A stretch of 64,000 nucleotides of DNA from a bacterium (lineage in GTDB: Bacteria; Armatimonadota; Fimbriimonadia; Fimbriimonadales; Fimbriimonadaceae). Below the pieces are notes generated by a model. The model searched no databases. It saw only the letters and a program-made list of their open reading frames with translations, and was not told the DNA's origin. The position numbers and the translations under genes are program-made. Location: NCBI GenBank assembly GCA_027483535.1, contig JAIXUN010000002.1, forward strand, positions 62,001 through 126,000, written 5' to 3'. This document shows positions 15,984 to 25,150 of this stretch, piece after piece. How positions within the stretch are numbered: the stretch's first letter is position 1; each line of letters opens with the position of its first letter.

Positions 15984-17813
15984 TCAGCCCTTGCTTGCCG
16001 CGTAAAGCGACTCAAACGTGCCGATAAACCGTTCGATCACCTTAAAGCCACCCTGCCAGAAAGCCTCGTCTCGAAGGTTCACGCCGACAAGCTCCATCAG
16101 CTCGTCCGGCGACTTCGAACCGCCCAACCGAAGCATTTCGATGTACTTATCGACGAACTCCGGACCCTGTTCCTTCGCCATCTCGTACAGCGACAACACG
16201 ACCAACTCGCCGAACGAATACGCATAGACGTAGAACGGCGAGCCAGTGAAGTGACCCACGTAGCTCCACCATCGACGGTGCTGATCGCCCATCTCCACCG
16301 AATCGCCGAACATGGACTGGATTTCGCCGTGCCAGAGTTCGCCAAACCGCTCGCCGTCCAGCTCGCCCTCTTCCTTGCGAGCGCGGTGAATCGACTGCTC
16401 GAATCGGTACATGGCGGCTTGTCGGAAGACGGTGGCAAAAATGCCCTCGATCTTATCGGCGTAGAGCGCCAGTTTGTCTTGCTCGTTCGCCGAAGCGACC
16501 AGCTTCTCGAACACGAGCATCTCACCGAAGGTCGATGCGAGTTCGGCAAGCGGAAGCGTGCCGTGGAAGTTGAAGTAAGACTGCGCTCGGCTGAGCGAGG
16601 CGTGTACGCCATGACCAAGCTCGTGAGCCAGCGTCATCACGTCGTCCATTTTGTTGAGGTACGACTGCAGGATCACCGGGTGGGTGTCGGGAGTGTTGTA
16701 GCTGCAGAAAGCACCGCCCGTTTTGCCCTTTCGAGGCTCAGCGTCGATCCACTCTTTGTCGAAGAACTCCTTCGCCCGATCCGCCATCTCGGCGCTGAAT
16801 CCGCCGAACGCTTCCAGAACGATCTTCTGACCCTCTTCCCAACTCACTTCCTCTTCGGTGTCGAACAGAGGCGCGTAGCGGTCGATGTGGGTGAGCTTCT
16901 CGAGTCCCAGAATCTCTCGCTTGACGTGGTAGTACCGAGCGACGAGGCCGTAGTTCTCGCCGCAGAGTCGCATCACCAAATCCACCGTTTCGCGGTCGAG
17001 TTCGTTGCCAAGGTGCCGAGCCTGCTCGGGATACTCGTATCCGCGCAGACGATCGTCGACCGCCTTGTCTTGAATGAGGTTGTTGAAGATGAACACGAGC
17101 ACTCGCTCCAGACTCTCCAGTCCTTGGCTGAGCGAATCGGCGGCGGCTTGGCGAGTCTCCCTTGAAGCGTCTCGGAGCAGATTCAAAACTTCTTGCTGAG
17201 AAAGCTCTTCGGTTGCTCCGGTTTGCGGGTTCTTGAACTCGAAAACGTGGTTCGAGAGCACCTCGTCGAACAAACGATTCCATGCTCGGCTACCCGTGTT
17301 GGCAAGCTCTTCCATGAGAATCTCTTCTTTCTCAGAGAGTCGGTAGCTGCGAAACTTGCGCGCCATGCCGATGTAGTGCGTGTAGTTGGCAAGCGCGGGA
17401 TCGTTCACCAGCGGGTTCAGAACGTCATCCGCAACGCCCTGAAGCTCAAGCTCATGGAACATCAGCTTCACGTTCACTTCCGTATACCGCTCCATCTGCT
17501 TTTGCATGAACGCGCCGATCTTGGCATCGCTCGCATCGGCGGCGAACAGCAACTGGCCAAAGGTGACGGGCTTGGCGATGAGCACGCAAAGGTCTTCAAT
17601 CTCCTTGAGCGAATCGGCAAGGAGCTGAGCGGAAAGGTCGGGGCTGTTGATCTTCCCTCGATACTTGGCGGCAAACGCTTCCGCTTGTTGATTGATGGTT
17701 TGCCAGGAGGCGTCCACCGCAGGGTCGTCGATGCCGGCAAACAAAGACGATAGGTTCCATCGCGCCTTGGGTGGCTCTAGCGTGGATTTCTCTTGAGTGG
17801 ACTCGTTGCTCAT
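15984..17813 (-). CDS. pepF: Oligoendopeptidase F (M3 family metallopeptidase)
   Basis: A 609-residue cytosolic zinc peptidase matching the normal PepF length. The M3 zinc motif HELGHGVHASLS is near residue 390, with the glutamate ligand in the following helix (LAELASTFGEMLVFEKL). The N-terminal helical region has TYPICAL PepF features such as KARWNLSSLFAG and FLEAKPVTFGQLLF-like segments. The C-terminus has SYVGHFTGSPFYVYAYSFGEL, a strongly conserved substrate-channel region. It would cleave short oligopeptides in the cytoplasm. It faces the GH5 gene tail to tail. Confidence 0.95.
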   Translation of the reverse strand: MSNESTQEKSTLEPPKARWNLSSLFAGIDDPAVDASWQTINQQAEAFAAKYRGKINSPDLSAQLLADSLKEIEDLCVLIAKPVTFGQLLFAADASDAKIGAFMQKQMERYTEVNVKLMFHELELQGVADDVLNPLVNDPALANYTHYIGMARKFRSYRLSEKEEILMEELANTGSRAWNRLFDEVLSNHVFEFKNPQTGATEELSQQEVLNLLRDASRETRQAAADSLSQGLESLERVLVFIFNNLIQDKAVDDRLRGYEYPEQARHLGNELDRETVDLVMRLCGENYGLVARYYHVKREILGLEKLTHIDRYAPLFDTEEEVSWEEGQKIVLEAFGGFSAEMADRAKEFFDKEWIDAEPRKGKTGGAFCSYNTPDTHPVILQSYLNKMDDVMTLAHELGHGVHASLSRAQSYFNFHGTLPLAELASTFGEMLVFEKLVASANEQDKLALYADKIEGIFATVFRQAAMYRFEQSIHRARKEEGELDGERFGELWHGEIQSMFGDSVEMGDQHRRWWSYVGHFTGSPFYVYAYSFGELVVLSLYEMAKEQGPEFVDKYIEMLRLGGSKSPDELMELVGVNLRDEAFWQGGFKVIERFIGTFESLYAASKG

Positions 17814-18540
17814 GGCTCCCTTGATTGTGTCACCAAGGGTTGAAGCTCATTGCGCCGATTTTGAGGATGTCGCCACAAAAGAGCAAGGACCCGATTCGGC
17901 AAGATGGGAAAATCATCAGCCTCTTGGCGGTCCTCCCGAAGGTTTGTTTTCTTACTCGTTTTGCTGGGCGCATTTCTGTAATTCTGAATGCCCGGATTCA
18001 GGGGAGCTGTGGCACGCGGGATTCTGTGGTTATCTAGCCTTGTCCCGAGCAACTGGTTGGTCCTCCGGACCTCAAAATACGGGATAAAAATCGGAATCAG
18101 AGCCCTCGCCCCTCTGGGGGAGAGGGTGGCCGAAGGCCGGGTGAGGGGTCCGCGAAGCGAGTCCGATAGCATCTGGCCGGTCCTCCGGACCTCAAAACAC
18201 GGGATAAAGATCGGAATCAGAGCCCTCTCCCCCGGAGGGGCGAGGATCCGAAAGACCACTTCGCGGACCCCTAACAGCGCCCTTCGGACCTCCCTCTCTC
18301 GAGCCTGTCTCTAGAATCAGAAAGTGCCGAGGGTCGTACTTTGGATATCGCAACTCCTCTCCGGAAGGTCCGGAGGACCGTCCAGATTGTTAGCCCAGAC
18401 CGATAGGTCTGGGTAGTTGACCCATAGAATTTAAAGGTCCGGAGGACCGACCAGATACTCCGGACGCCTTGCCAACAAGGGAGCAAAGTCTCTTGCCACG
18501 GCCGAGCCGCTTATTGGGGAAAACCCGACTAATCCTCTTC
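17814..18540. repeat. Gene-free 727 bases with direct and inverted repeats
   Basis: No gene is seen here. Two direct repeat units begin at 18059 and 18179 with GGTCCTCCGGACCTCAAAA and run about 50 bases; they are exactly 120 bases apart. The inverse, GGTCCGGAGGACC, occurs at 18367 and 18436, bracketing an 8-bp hairpin (CCCAGACC/GGTCTGGG, 18394-18413). A copy of the GAGGGG-rich palindromic module lies at 18102-18151 and a degenerate one at 18222-18270. The same GGACC-GACCAGA signature recurs near 35265 and 57522. Confidence 0.7.
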
Positions 18541-19569
18541 TCAGACGTTGCGGCCGACAAACGGCGACAACCGTCGCAGTTCGTCCATCAACTTGCTGAA
18601 GACTTCCGTCGTGAGCGCCTGCGAACCATCGCTGAGTGCTTCCTTCGGATTCGGGTGCATCTCCACCATCACACCGTCCGCCCCGGCGACCATCGCCGCG
18701 AGCGCCATCGGAGTGACGTACTTCGCCACGCCCGTTCCGTGAGACGGATCGACGATGACGGGAAGGTGCGAGGCTTCTTTCAAAACGGGCACCGCAGAAA
18801 GATCGAGCGTGTTTCGCGTGTAAGCCCGGTCGAACGCGATGATTCCGCGCTCGCAGAGCATCACGTTCGGGTTGCCCGCGTTCAGCACGTACTCAGCGGC
18901 GAGTAGGAACTCGTCGATGGTGGCGGAAGGTCCGCGCTTCAAGAAAACGGGCTTGCCGCTCTTGCCCGCTTCAATAAGGAGCGGGAAGTTCTGCATCGAC
19001 CGCGCGCCGATCTGCAGAATGTCGGTGTACTCGGCAACGGTGGTGACCATGTCGCCGCTCATCACCTCGGTGATCGTGAGCAAGCCGGTTTCATCCGCGA
19101 CCTGCTTCATGATCTTGAGCCCTTCTAGGGCCAGACCTTGGAACGAATATGGCGAGGTGCGGGGCTTAAACGCGCCACCGCGAAGGATTTTGGCGCCGCT
19201 GGCCTTGATTGCCTGGGCCGAAGCGAGGAACTGCTCGTAGCTCTCCACCGAACAAGGACCGCCCATCACCGCGAACTCATCGCCGCCGATCTTGTAGCCC
19301 TTGACGTCGATGACCATGTTCGATTTGTGATACTCGCGGCTGGCCAACTTATACGGATGCGAGGTTTGGGTGACCTTGCTGACACCCTCCATCGCGGAAA
19401 TGCGCACTTCCATGTCGGTGCGCATTTCGTTGCTCAAACTTGCCGGAATCCCAATCGCCACACGACCTTCACCAGGCAGCACCAGCGGCTCATATCCGTT
19501 GTCTCGGATGAGCTGAGCCACGTTTTGCACCTGTTCGTCGGTCGCGCCGACTTGCATCACAATAATCAT
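18541..19569 (-). CDS. aroF: 3-deoxy-7-phosphoheptulonate synthase (DAHP synthase, AroF/type I-beta)
   Basis: A 342-residue enzyme for the first step of the shikimate pathway, joining phosphoenolpyruvate and erythrose 4-phosphate. An N-terminal ferredoxin-like regulatory domain (IIVMQVGATDEQVQNVAQ, residues 1-70) is followed by the TIM barrel: EFAVMGGPCSVESYEQ near 96, GGAFKPRTSPYSFQG near 131, LLKRGPSATIDEFL-type loop near 213 and VIVDPSHGTGV near 271. The size and N-terminal domain match the type seen in Thermotoga. Its ATG overlaps the stop of the helicase gene. Confidence 0.95.
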   Translation of the reverse strand: MIIVMQVGATDEQVQNVAQLIRDNGYEPLVLPGEGRVAIGIPASLSNEMRTDMEVRISAMEGVSKVTQTSHPYKLASREYHKSNMVIDVKGYKIGGDEFAVMGGPCSVESYEQFLASAQAIKASGAKILRGGAFKPRTSPYSFQGLALEGLKIMKQVADETGLLTITEVMSGDMVTTVAEYTDILQIGARSMQNFPLLIEAGKSGKPVFLKRGPSATIDEFLLAAEYVLNAGNPNVMLCERGIIAFDRAYTRNTLDLSAVPVLKEASHLPVIVDPSHGTGVAKYVTPMALAAMVAGADGVMVEMHPNPKEALSDGSQALTTEVFSKLMDELRRLSPFVGRNV

Positions 19570-21815
19570 GCGAGCCCTAGGTTACCGGTCAGATTCGCTC
19601 GTACGCGCTGAATCAACAACCGGGTTGCAAGTTTCCGCAAAGCCTCGTTGTTGACCTCGCAGCCGAAGACAAACAGGCAACTGGGGCAGCCCGATTCGCA
19701 CGGGCAATTGCGCAGACGTTCTTCACCCGCTCTCAAAATCGACTCCAGTCGTTCGAACGCTTTTTCGCTGAGCCCCACCCCTCCGGGAGTGCGATCGAAG
19801 AGGAAAATTGCGGGGGCCATGGTGTCGAAAAAGGTGGCGAACCACGCCGTTCCAAGGTCGTTGCGATCACACCCCAAGAAGAGTGGCGCCAGCGAGCCCA
19901 GCATGTGCTCCACCCCGTGAATCGCGCCAATCTGCTCGTCCATGTCGTCTTCTTCGCGCAATTCGGGCAGGTCAAGTCGAATGCCGACCGTGTCGAACGT
20001 TTGAGGCGGCAACTCTAAATCCTCGACGCTGAGAATCGACTCTCCATCAAAAGACTTTCTCCGGAAGCCGATCACGGTGTCGGTGACGCGTACGGACGCC
20101 AGGTGAGCCGCATAAGGACCGCCGTCGATCGACTTCATTGGCAGTCCGGGTTCGACCAAAGACTGCACCATCGGCTGCGTGTAGAAGTTCCCTTCGAACG
20201 GCACCAGGTGCGCTTCCTTTCGTTCCAGATCGAGTGCAGTGACCAGGAAAGGGTCGCCTCGGTGCAGATACACAGCGCCTTGGTGAGCGTTCATCAACGC
20301 TCGACCAAACTCCATGACGCCCAGGTCTTCGCCGCCTACCAAGAGCCGAACCAGGTCGGTCCCACTCCCCCGAATGCTGACCGAAAGGCTGGGTGGCTCG
20401 AAGCTGGGATAGAAGAACATTCCGGAGCGAAAAGCGAGTTTGCCTTCTCGGTCCAGCTTCTCCGCCACGTCCAGCGCGCCATCGCCAAACCGGGGAAGTT
20501 CGCTGGGCGAAAGGGGGCGCTCATGAGCCGCGCATAGCAGTTGGGGACCCAGGATATTCGGGTTTTCGGGGTCCACCGAGACGGCTTCGTTTCGACCCTC
20601 GAGCACCGTTTGGGGGTTGTCGGCAAGGTACTGCTCAAGTGGGTTATCGCCAGGGATGAAGAGCGCCATGCCGTCTCTTGTGCCCCGCCCCGCTCGACCC
20701 GCTTGCTGCCAAAACGCCGAAATCGAACCGGGATAGCCATTGATGACCACCGCATCCAAAGAGCCGATATCGACCCCGAGTTCCAGGGCGTTGGTCGCGC
20801 TGAGTCCCAGAATGTCGCCTCGGTGAACCGCCTGTTCAATGGCTCGCCGTTCGGTGGGGGTGTATCCAGCCCGGTAGCTTTCGACCATGGGTCGCAACGC
20901 GGGATCCAGCCTTTGGCGAACGTATTTGAGCACCAGTTCGGTGCCCACTCGGCTGCGATTGAAGGTGAGCGTTCGAACCCCGGCTTCCACCAACGTTCCC
21001 ATCGCTTCTGACGCCGTGATGTTGCCGCTCAGCCGATTGATATCGTCGATCAGCGGCGGATTCATGAAGATCACCGACCGCTTGCCTTTCGGTGATCCGT
21101 CGTCATCGATGAGCGTGGATTTTCTCCCCGTGATCCGTTCGGTCAGTTCTAAAGGATTTCCGATAGTGGCGCTGCAGCAGACAATCTGCGGGCGAGCGTG
21201 GTGCCATTCGGCAATGCGCAACAGGCGACGAATCACGTTCCCCACATGCGATCCGAACACCCCTCGATAGGCGTGAACCTCGTCGATCACGATGAGTCGC
21301 AGGGCTTTGAAAAACTTGCTCCATAGATCGTTGGTGGGCAAAATTCCCACGTGCAGCATGTCTGGATTGGTCACCACCACGTGCGCCATCTTGCGAATGG
21401 AGGAGCGTTGGATGGCGGGGGTGTCGCCGTCGTAGGTCGCCACGCGCAGGTCCAATTCGCCCCCAAGGATCGCCAGTTTTGCCGCTTGGTCCTGAGCCAA
21501 AGCTTTGGTTGGGAAGATGTAGAGAGCCCGCGCGAGAGGTTCGGTCGCGGCGAGTTCTAGCGTGGGAAGCACGTAGGAGAGGCTTTTTCCGCTGTTGGTT
21601 CCGGTGACGACGGTGAGGTCCTTCCCCTCTCGAAAACGATCGAGCGCCTGGGCCTGGTGGGTGTAAATTTGGTCGAACCCGGACTTCTTAAGGGCCGCTT
21701 CCACCCTATGGTGAAACGGCTTAGAAGGGGATTGGTAGCGAGCCTCCCTCGGCGGAATCTCTTCGGCGTAGACGATGTTGTCGTCTAATCGCCCGTAAGA
21801 GACTTGCTCGGCCAC
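19566..21815 (-). CDS. mrfA: DEAD/DEAH-box helicase with DUF1998 (MrfA/YprA-like)
   Basis: A 749-residue superfamily 2 helicase. Walker A is TGTNSGKS at residues 71-78, motif II is VIDEVHAYRG near residue 180, motif III is CSATIGNP near 214, and motif VI is QQAGRAGRG near 370. The C-terminal DUF1998 domain carries a cysteine cluster (CPCESGCPSCLFVFGC, near 705-720). This architecture matches Bacillus MrfA/YprA, a repair helicase for mitomycin-type damage. The start is GTG. It overlaps the DAHP synthase gene by four bases. Repair role is inferred from the family. Confidence 0.88.
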   Translation of the reverse strand: MAEQVSYGRLDDNIVYAEEIPPREARYQSPSKPFHHRVEAALKKSGFDQIYTHQAQALDRFREGKDLTVVTGTNSGKSLSYVLPTLELAATEPLARALYIFPTKALAQDQAAKLAILGGELDLRVATYDGDTPAIQRSSIRKMAHVVVTNPDMLHVGILPTNDLWSKFFKALRLIVIDEVHAYRGVFGSHVGNVIRRLLRIAEWHHARPQIVCCSATIGNPLELTERITGRKSTLIDDDGSPKGKRSVIFMNPPLIDDINRLSGNITASEAMGTLVEAGVRTLTFNRSRVGTELVLKYVRQRLDPALRPMVESYRAGYTPTERRAIEQAVHRGDILGLSATNALELGVDIGSLDAVVINGYPGSISAFWQQAGRAGRGTRDGMALFIPGDNPLEQYLADNPQTVLEGRNEAVSVDPENPNILGPQLLCAAHERPLSPSELPRFGDGALDVAEKLDREGKLAFRSGMFFYPSFEPPSLSVSIRGSGTDLVRLLVGGEDLGVMEFGRALMNAHQGAVYLHRGDPFLVTALDLERKEAHLVPFEGNFYTQPMVQSLVEPGLPMKSIDGGPYAAHLASVRVTDTVIGFRRKSFDGESILSVEDLELPPQTFDTVGIRLDLPELREEDDMDEQIGAIHGVEHMLGSLAPLFLGCDRNDLGTAWFATFFDTMAPAIFLFDRTPGGVGLSEKAFERLESILRAGEERLRNCPCESGCPSCLFVFGCEVNNEALRKLATRLLIQRVRANLTGNLGLA

Positions 21816-21818
21816 GGA

Positions 21819-23153
21819 TCAGACTCCGCCGCGGAGATCGTCTTCCGGTTTCGTCGTTGGCTCCGAGCTTAAGGAAGGTCCGAAGTCGGGTTCACCGTTC
21901 GGGTCGTCCATTGCCGAATCGGTGGGTTCTGCAGAGGAGTCCTCGTCTTCAATGCCGGAGTCGCCGTTCAATCGGCGAGCTTCCTCCCAACGGGGGTCGG
22001 GACCGTAGATGTACTTCACCGGATCCCAGTCGTCGGAGTGGGCGGCCATGTAGTCGGCGTAAGCCGCGTCGGGGCTCGGGACTTCGCTCGTGTTGATCGG
22101 GGCGTCGTACCCTTCCGGGATGTGCGCGGGGCGCTCGACGGTGCTTTCGGGCTCGACCGAATCGGTGCTTACGAAGTCACCATGAGCAACCGCCATGTCC
22201 TCTTCGAGCTGACCGTGGGCGATGAGGGCTCCGGTCGAAACTGGATTGATCAGCGAAGACTCTTCAACGATTGCCCCGCCTGCAATCGGCTTGGTGTAGT
22301 CGATTTCCGGTTCGGACTTTGCAGCCTCTTCCTCGGTATCGCCAAACCTGAAGTCGGCTTTCTTCTTCTTCCGTTGGGTGAACTTCACCGCATACACGCT
22401 GATCATGAACAACATGCACAGCGGAATCGCCATCATCAGCATTGAAGGCGGATCGGCCGAGGGCGTGATCGCTGCTGCGGCAATGAAGATAACGGTCACG
22501 GCGTGGCGCCAATACTTTACAAGCGTGTCCGCGGAGAGAAGGTTCAACGCACCAAGTCCCCAAACCACGAGCGGAAGTTGGAAGCCGATGCCGAACGCGG
22601 TCATCATCTTCAACACGAAGTAGGTCATGGACCCCGCTTCTTGAAGCAGTTGTACGTTCGGCCACGCCGCCAATTGCTGGGCAAACCATTCGAATGCTTG
22701 CGGGAGAACTAGGTAAGCGAACCCCGCCCCAATGATGAACAGAACCGCCGACAAAGGTGCCAGACGTCGGAACGGCTTTTGCTCTTCCGGTTTCAAGCCC
22801 GGAGCGATGAATGCCCAGAGCTGAAAAACGATGTAGGGGATGGCCATCGTCGCGCCGATCGTGATGGAGAGCTTCAGTTGAACCGTGAATGCGTTGGCAA
22901 AGCCGGTGAAAATTTCTTCGTACTTTTGTCCACGAGCAGCTAGGACAGGCTCAATCGACTTCCGCGCGATGCTCCGAATCTGCTCGTTTACGGGCGTGAA
23001 CAGGAACCAGCCTGCGACCGAGCCAATAATCAGAGCGACAAGCGAACGAATGATCCGCGTTCGCAGCTCTTCCAAATGCCCGATCAGAGACAGCCGAAAC
23101 TGATCCGGATCGTATTCCGAAGTGTTCCAGGGGAGTTTCGGCATTACAGGCAT
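21819..23153 (-). CDS. tatC: TatC, twin-arginine translocase core subunit, with long acidic C-terminal extension
   Basis: A 444-residue protein. Residues 1 to about 265 are a standard six-helix TatC: LIGHLEELRTRIIRSLVAL at the N-terminus, YIVFQLWAFIAPGLKPEE, FLVLPQAFEWFAQ-type loop, FGIGFQLPLVVWGLGALNL and ITPSADPPSMLMMAIPLCMLF. The remaining ~175 residues are unusual: a KKKK stretch and then a low-complexity Asp/Glu/Pro/Ser-rich tail with no membrane segment. TatC recognises folded proteins with twin-arginine signals. Only TatC is here; TatA is not in the window. A Tat-type lipoprotein is encoded two genes upstream. Confidence 0.93.
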   Translation of the reverse strand: MPVMPKLPWNTSEYDPDQFRLSLIGHLEELRTRIIRSLVALIIGSVAGWFLFTPVNEQIRSIARKSIEPVLAARGQKYEEIFTGFANAFTVQLKLSITIGATMAIPYIVFQLWAFIAPGLKPEEQKPFRRLAPLSAVLFIIGAGFAYLVLPQAFEWFAQQLAAWPNVQLLQEAGSMTYFVLKMMTAFGIGFQLPLVVWGLGALNLLSADTLVKYWRHAVTVIFIAAAAITPSADPPSMLMMAIPLCMLFMISVYAVKFTQRKKKKADFRFGDTEEEAAKSEPEIDYTKPIAGGAIVEESSLINPVSTGALIAHGQLEEDMAVAHGDFVSTDSVEPESTVERPAHIPEGYDAPINTSEVPSPDAAYADYMAAHSDDWDPVKYIYGPDPRWEEARRLNGDSGIEDEDSSAEPTDSAMDDPNGEPDFGPSLSSEPTTKPEDDLRGGV

Positions 23154-23232
23154 TGGCGTGATTTTACTTGCGACAAAGCAACCGACGGTCCCGGAATCGA
23201 CCTATTGACCCGATTGGGACCCGATTGGGGCC

Positions 23233-25029
23233 TTATTCAGCGACCTTTAGAACGCTGAGGAAGGCTTCTTGAGGCAGTTCGATGCTTCCGATCTGCTTCA
23301 TTCGCTTCTTACCTTCCTTCTGCTTCTCCAAAAGCTTTCGCTTACGGGTGATGTCACCACCGTAACACTTAGCAATAACGTTCTTTCGGAACGGTTTGAT
23401 CGTGTCTGCGGCGATAACCTTCGCTCCGATGGCGGCCTGGACTCGAACCTCGTACTGCTGGCGAGGAACAACCTTTCGAAGCTGTTCGACCATTCCGCGA
23501 CCTCGCTGGTAAGAGAAGGATCGGTGAACGATGAACGAGAGCGCGTCTACGATGTCGCCGTTGAGCAGGATGTCGAGCTTCACCAAGTCCGACTGCATGT
23601 AGTCGTCCAGTTCGTAGTCGAACGACGCGTAGCCTCGGGTGTTGGATTTGAGCTTGTCAAAGAAGTCGAGAAGGATTTCACCCAGCGGCAGTTGGTAGTA
23701 CAAGATCACTCGCTGCGGGGTCGGATACTCGGTCTTCAGATAGGTGCCTCGCCGCTCTTGGCAAAGCGTCATGACCGCTCCCACGAATTCATTCGGCACC
23801 ATGATCGTTGCCTTAACGGTGGGTTCTTTGATCAGGGCGATATCGTTGGCGTCGGGGAATTCGCTTGGGTTGGAAATGTGTTCGGCAACGCCGTTTTTCA
23901 GTTCCACCAGGTAGTCCACGCTCGGAGCGGTGAGAATGAGGTCGAGACCGAACTCTCGCTCCAATCGCTCGCGGGCGATTTCCATGTGGAGCAGTCCCAA
24001 GAATCCGCATCGGAAGCCGAACCCGAGTGCGGCGGATGTTTCCGGTTCGTACTGCAAGGAAGCGTCGTTCAGCTTGAGCTTTTGGATCGCGTCGCGGAGT
24101 TCTTCGTACTGGTCGCCATCGCTGGGATAGAGGCCGCAGAAGACCATGCTGAGCGCTTTCCGGTAACCGGGCAACCCTTGGGTGGCGGGGTTTTCAGACT
24201 CTGTGACCGTGTCGCCGACCTGCGCATCGCCAATGGTCTTGATCGCCGCCGTGATGTAACCCACCTGACCTGCGGTGAGACCATCGTTGAGGGCCAGACC
24301 CGGTTGGAAGTGACCCGTCGAGTCCACGACGAACTCGGCGCCCGTCGCCATCATCTTGATCTTGTCGCCCTTCTTAACCGCGCCGTCTTTCACTCGAACG
24401 TAGGCAACCGCGCCCTGGTAGGCGTCGAAGTGAGAGTCGTAAATGAGGGCTCGGAGGGGAGCTTTCTCGTCGCCTGCCGGAGCCGGAATGCGCTGGACGA
24501 TCGCTTCGAGAATGTCCTCGATACCAATGCCCGCCTTTGCGGAGCAGGGGATCGCATCGGTCGCATCGATCGCAACTGCCGACTCGATTTCTTCCCGTGC
24601 CCGGTCGACATCCGCGTGAGGGAGGTCGATCTTGTTGATGACGGGAACGATTTCCAGGTTCTGGTTCATCGCCATGGAAGCGTTGGCGATGGTTTGTGCC
24701 TCAACACCCTGGCTGGCGTCTACGACGAGCAACGCACCTTCGCACGCCGCGAGAGCTCGCGAGACTTCGTAGGTGAAGTCGACGTGCCCGGGTGTGTCGA
24801 TGAGGTTGAGCTCGTACGTGTTTCCGTCCTTCGCCGGGTAGAGCAAGCGAACCGCCGCCATTTTGATGGTGATGCCGCGCTCTCGTTCCAGGTCCATCGA
24901 GTCCAGCATCTGCTCTTGCGCCGTCCCGCGAATAGCGCCGCAGTGCTCGATCAGACGGTCTGCCAAGGTGGATTTGCCGTGATCGATGTGGGCGATGATG
25001 CAGAAATTGCGAATGAGCGAGCGGTCCAT
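23233..25029 (-). CDS. lepA: Elongation factor 4 (LepA), ribosome back-translocase GTPase
   Basis: A 598-residue translational GTPase, right for LepA. G1 is AHIDHGKST near residue 13, G2/G3 are [13 protein letters not shown] and IDTPGHVDF, and G4 is NKIDLPHAD. The C-terminal LepA-specific domain carries [28 protein letters not shown] and [25 protein letters not shown], which are near-invariant in EF4. I choose the ATG at 25029 because [20 protein letters not shown] is the usual start; the frame also opens at a GTG at 25062. Cytosolic. Confidence 0.96.
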   Translation of the reverse strand: MDRSLIRNFCIIAHIDHGKSTLADRLIEHCGAIRGTAQEQMLDSMDLERERGITIKMAAVRLLYPAKDGNTYELNLIDTPGHVDFTYEVSRALAACEGALLVVDASQGVEAQTIANASMAMNQNLEIVPVINKIDLPHADVDRAREEIESAVAIDATDAIPCSAKAGIGIEDILEAIVQRIPAPAGDEKAPLRALIYDSHFDAYQGAVAYVRVKDGAVKKGDKIKMMATGAEFVVDSTGHFQPGLALNDGLTAGQVGYITAAIKTIGDAQVGDTVTESENPATQGLPGYRKALSMVFCGLYPSDGDQYEELRDAIQKLKLNDASLQYEPETSAALGFGFRCGFLGLLHMEIARERLEREFGLDLILTAPSVDYLVELKNGVAEHISNPSEFPDANDIALIKEPTVKATIMVPNEFVGAVMTLCQERRGTYLKTEYPTPQRVILYYQLPLGEILLDFFDKLKSNTRGYASFDYELDDYMQSDLVKLDILLNGDIVDALSFIVHRSFSYQRGRGMVEQLRKVVPRQQYEVRVQAAIGAKVIAADTIKPFRKNVIAKCYGGDITRKRKLLEKQKEGKKRMKQIGSIELPQEAFLSVLKVAE

Positions 25030-25088
25030 GGACTTGATAGGATTTTGAAGGATCGACGGCACAGATTGCCCAAAACCAAACGAATAGC

Positions 25089-25115
25089 CACTCGGTTCTA
25101 CGATCAGACCGAGTG
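25089..25115 (-). terminator. Hairpin between Tat-type lipoprotein gene and lepA
   Basis: Arms CACTCGGT (25089-25096) and ACCGAGTG (25108-25115) with an 11-base loop. It lies downstream of the lipoprotein gene on the minus strand. The T-rich tail is weak, so it may be a poor terminator or a 5' structure of lepA. Confidence 0.45.
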
Positions 25116-25150
25116 ACTAATTTTCAAAGAATATTGAAAGTTTACCAGAC

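Noticed and set aside
23269-25116. A 615-residue open frame on the plus strand
   Set aside because: It is antisense to lepA, which has all GTPase motifs. No domain is recognised in the antisense product.
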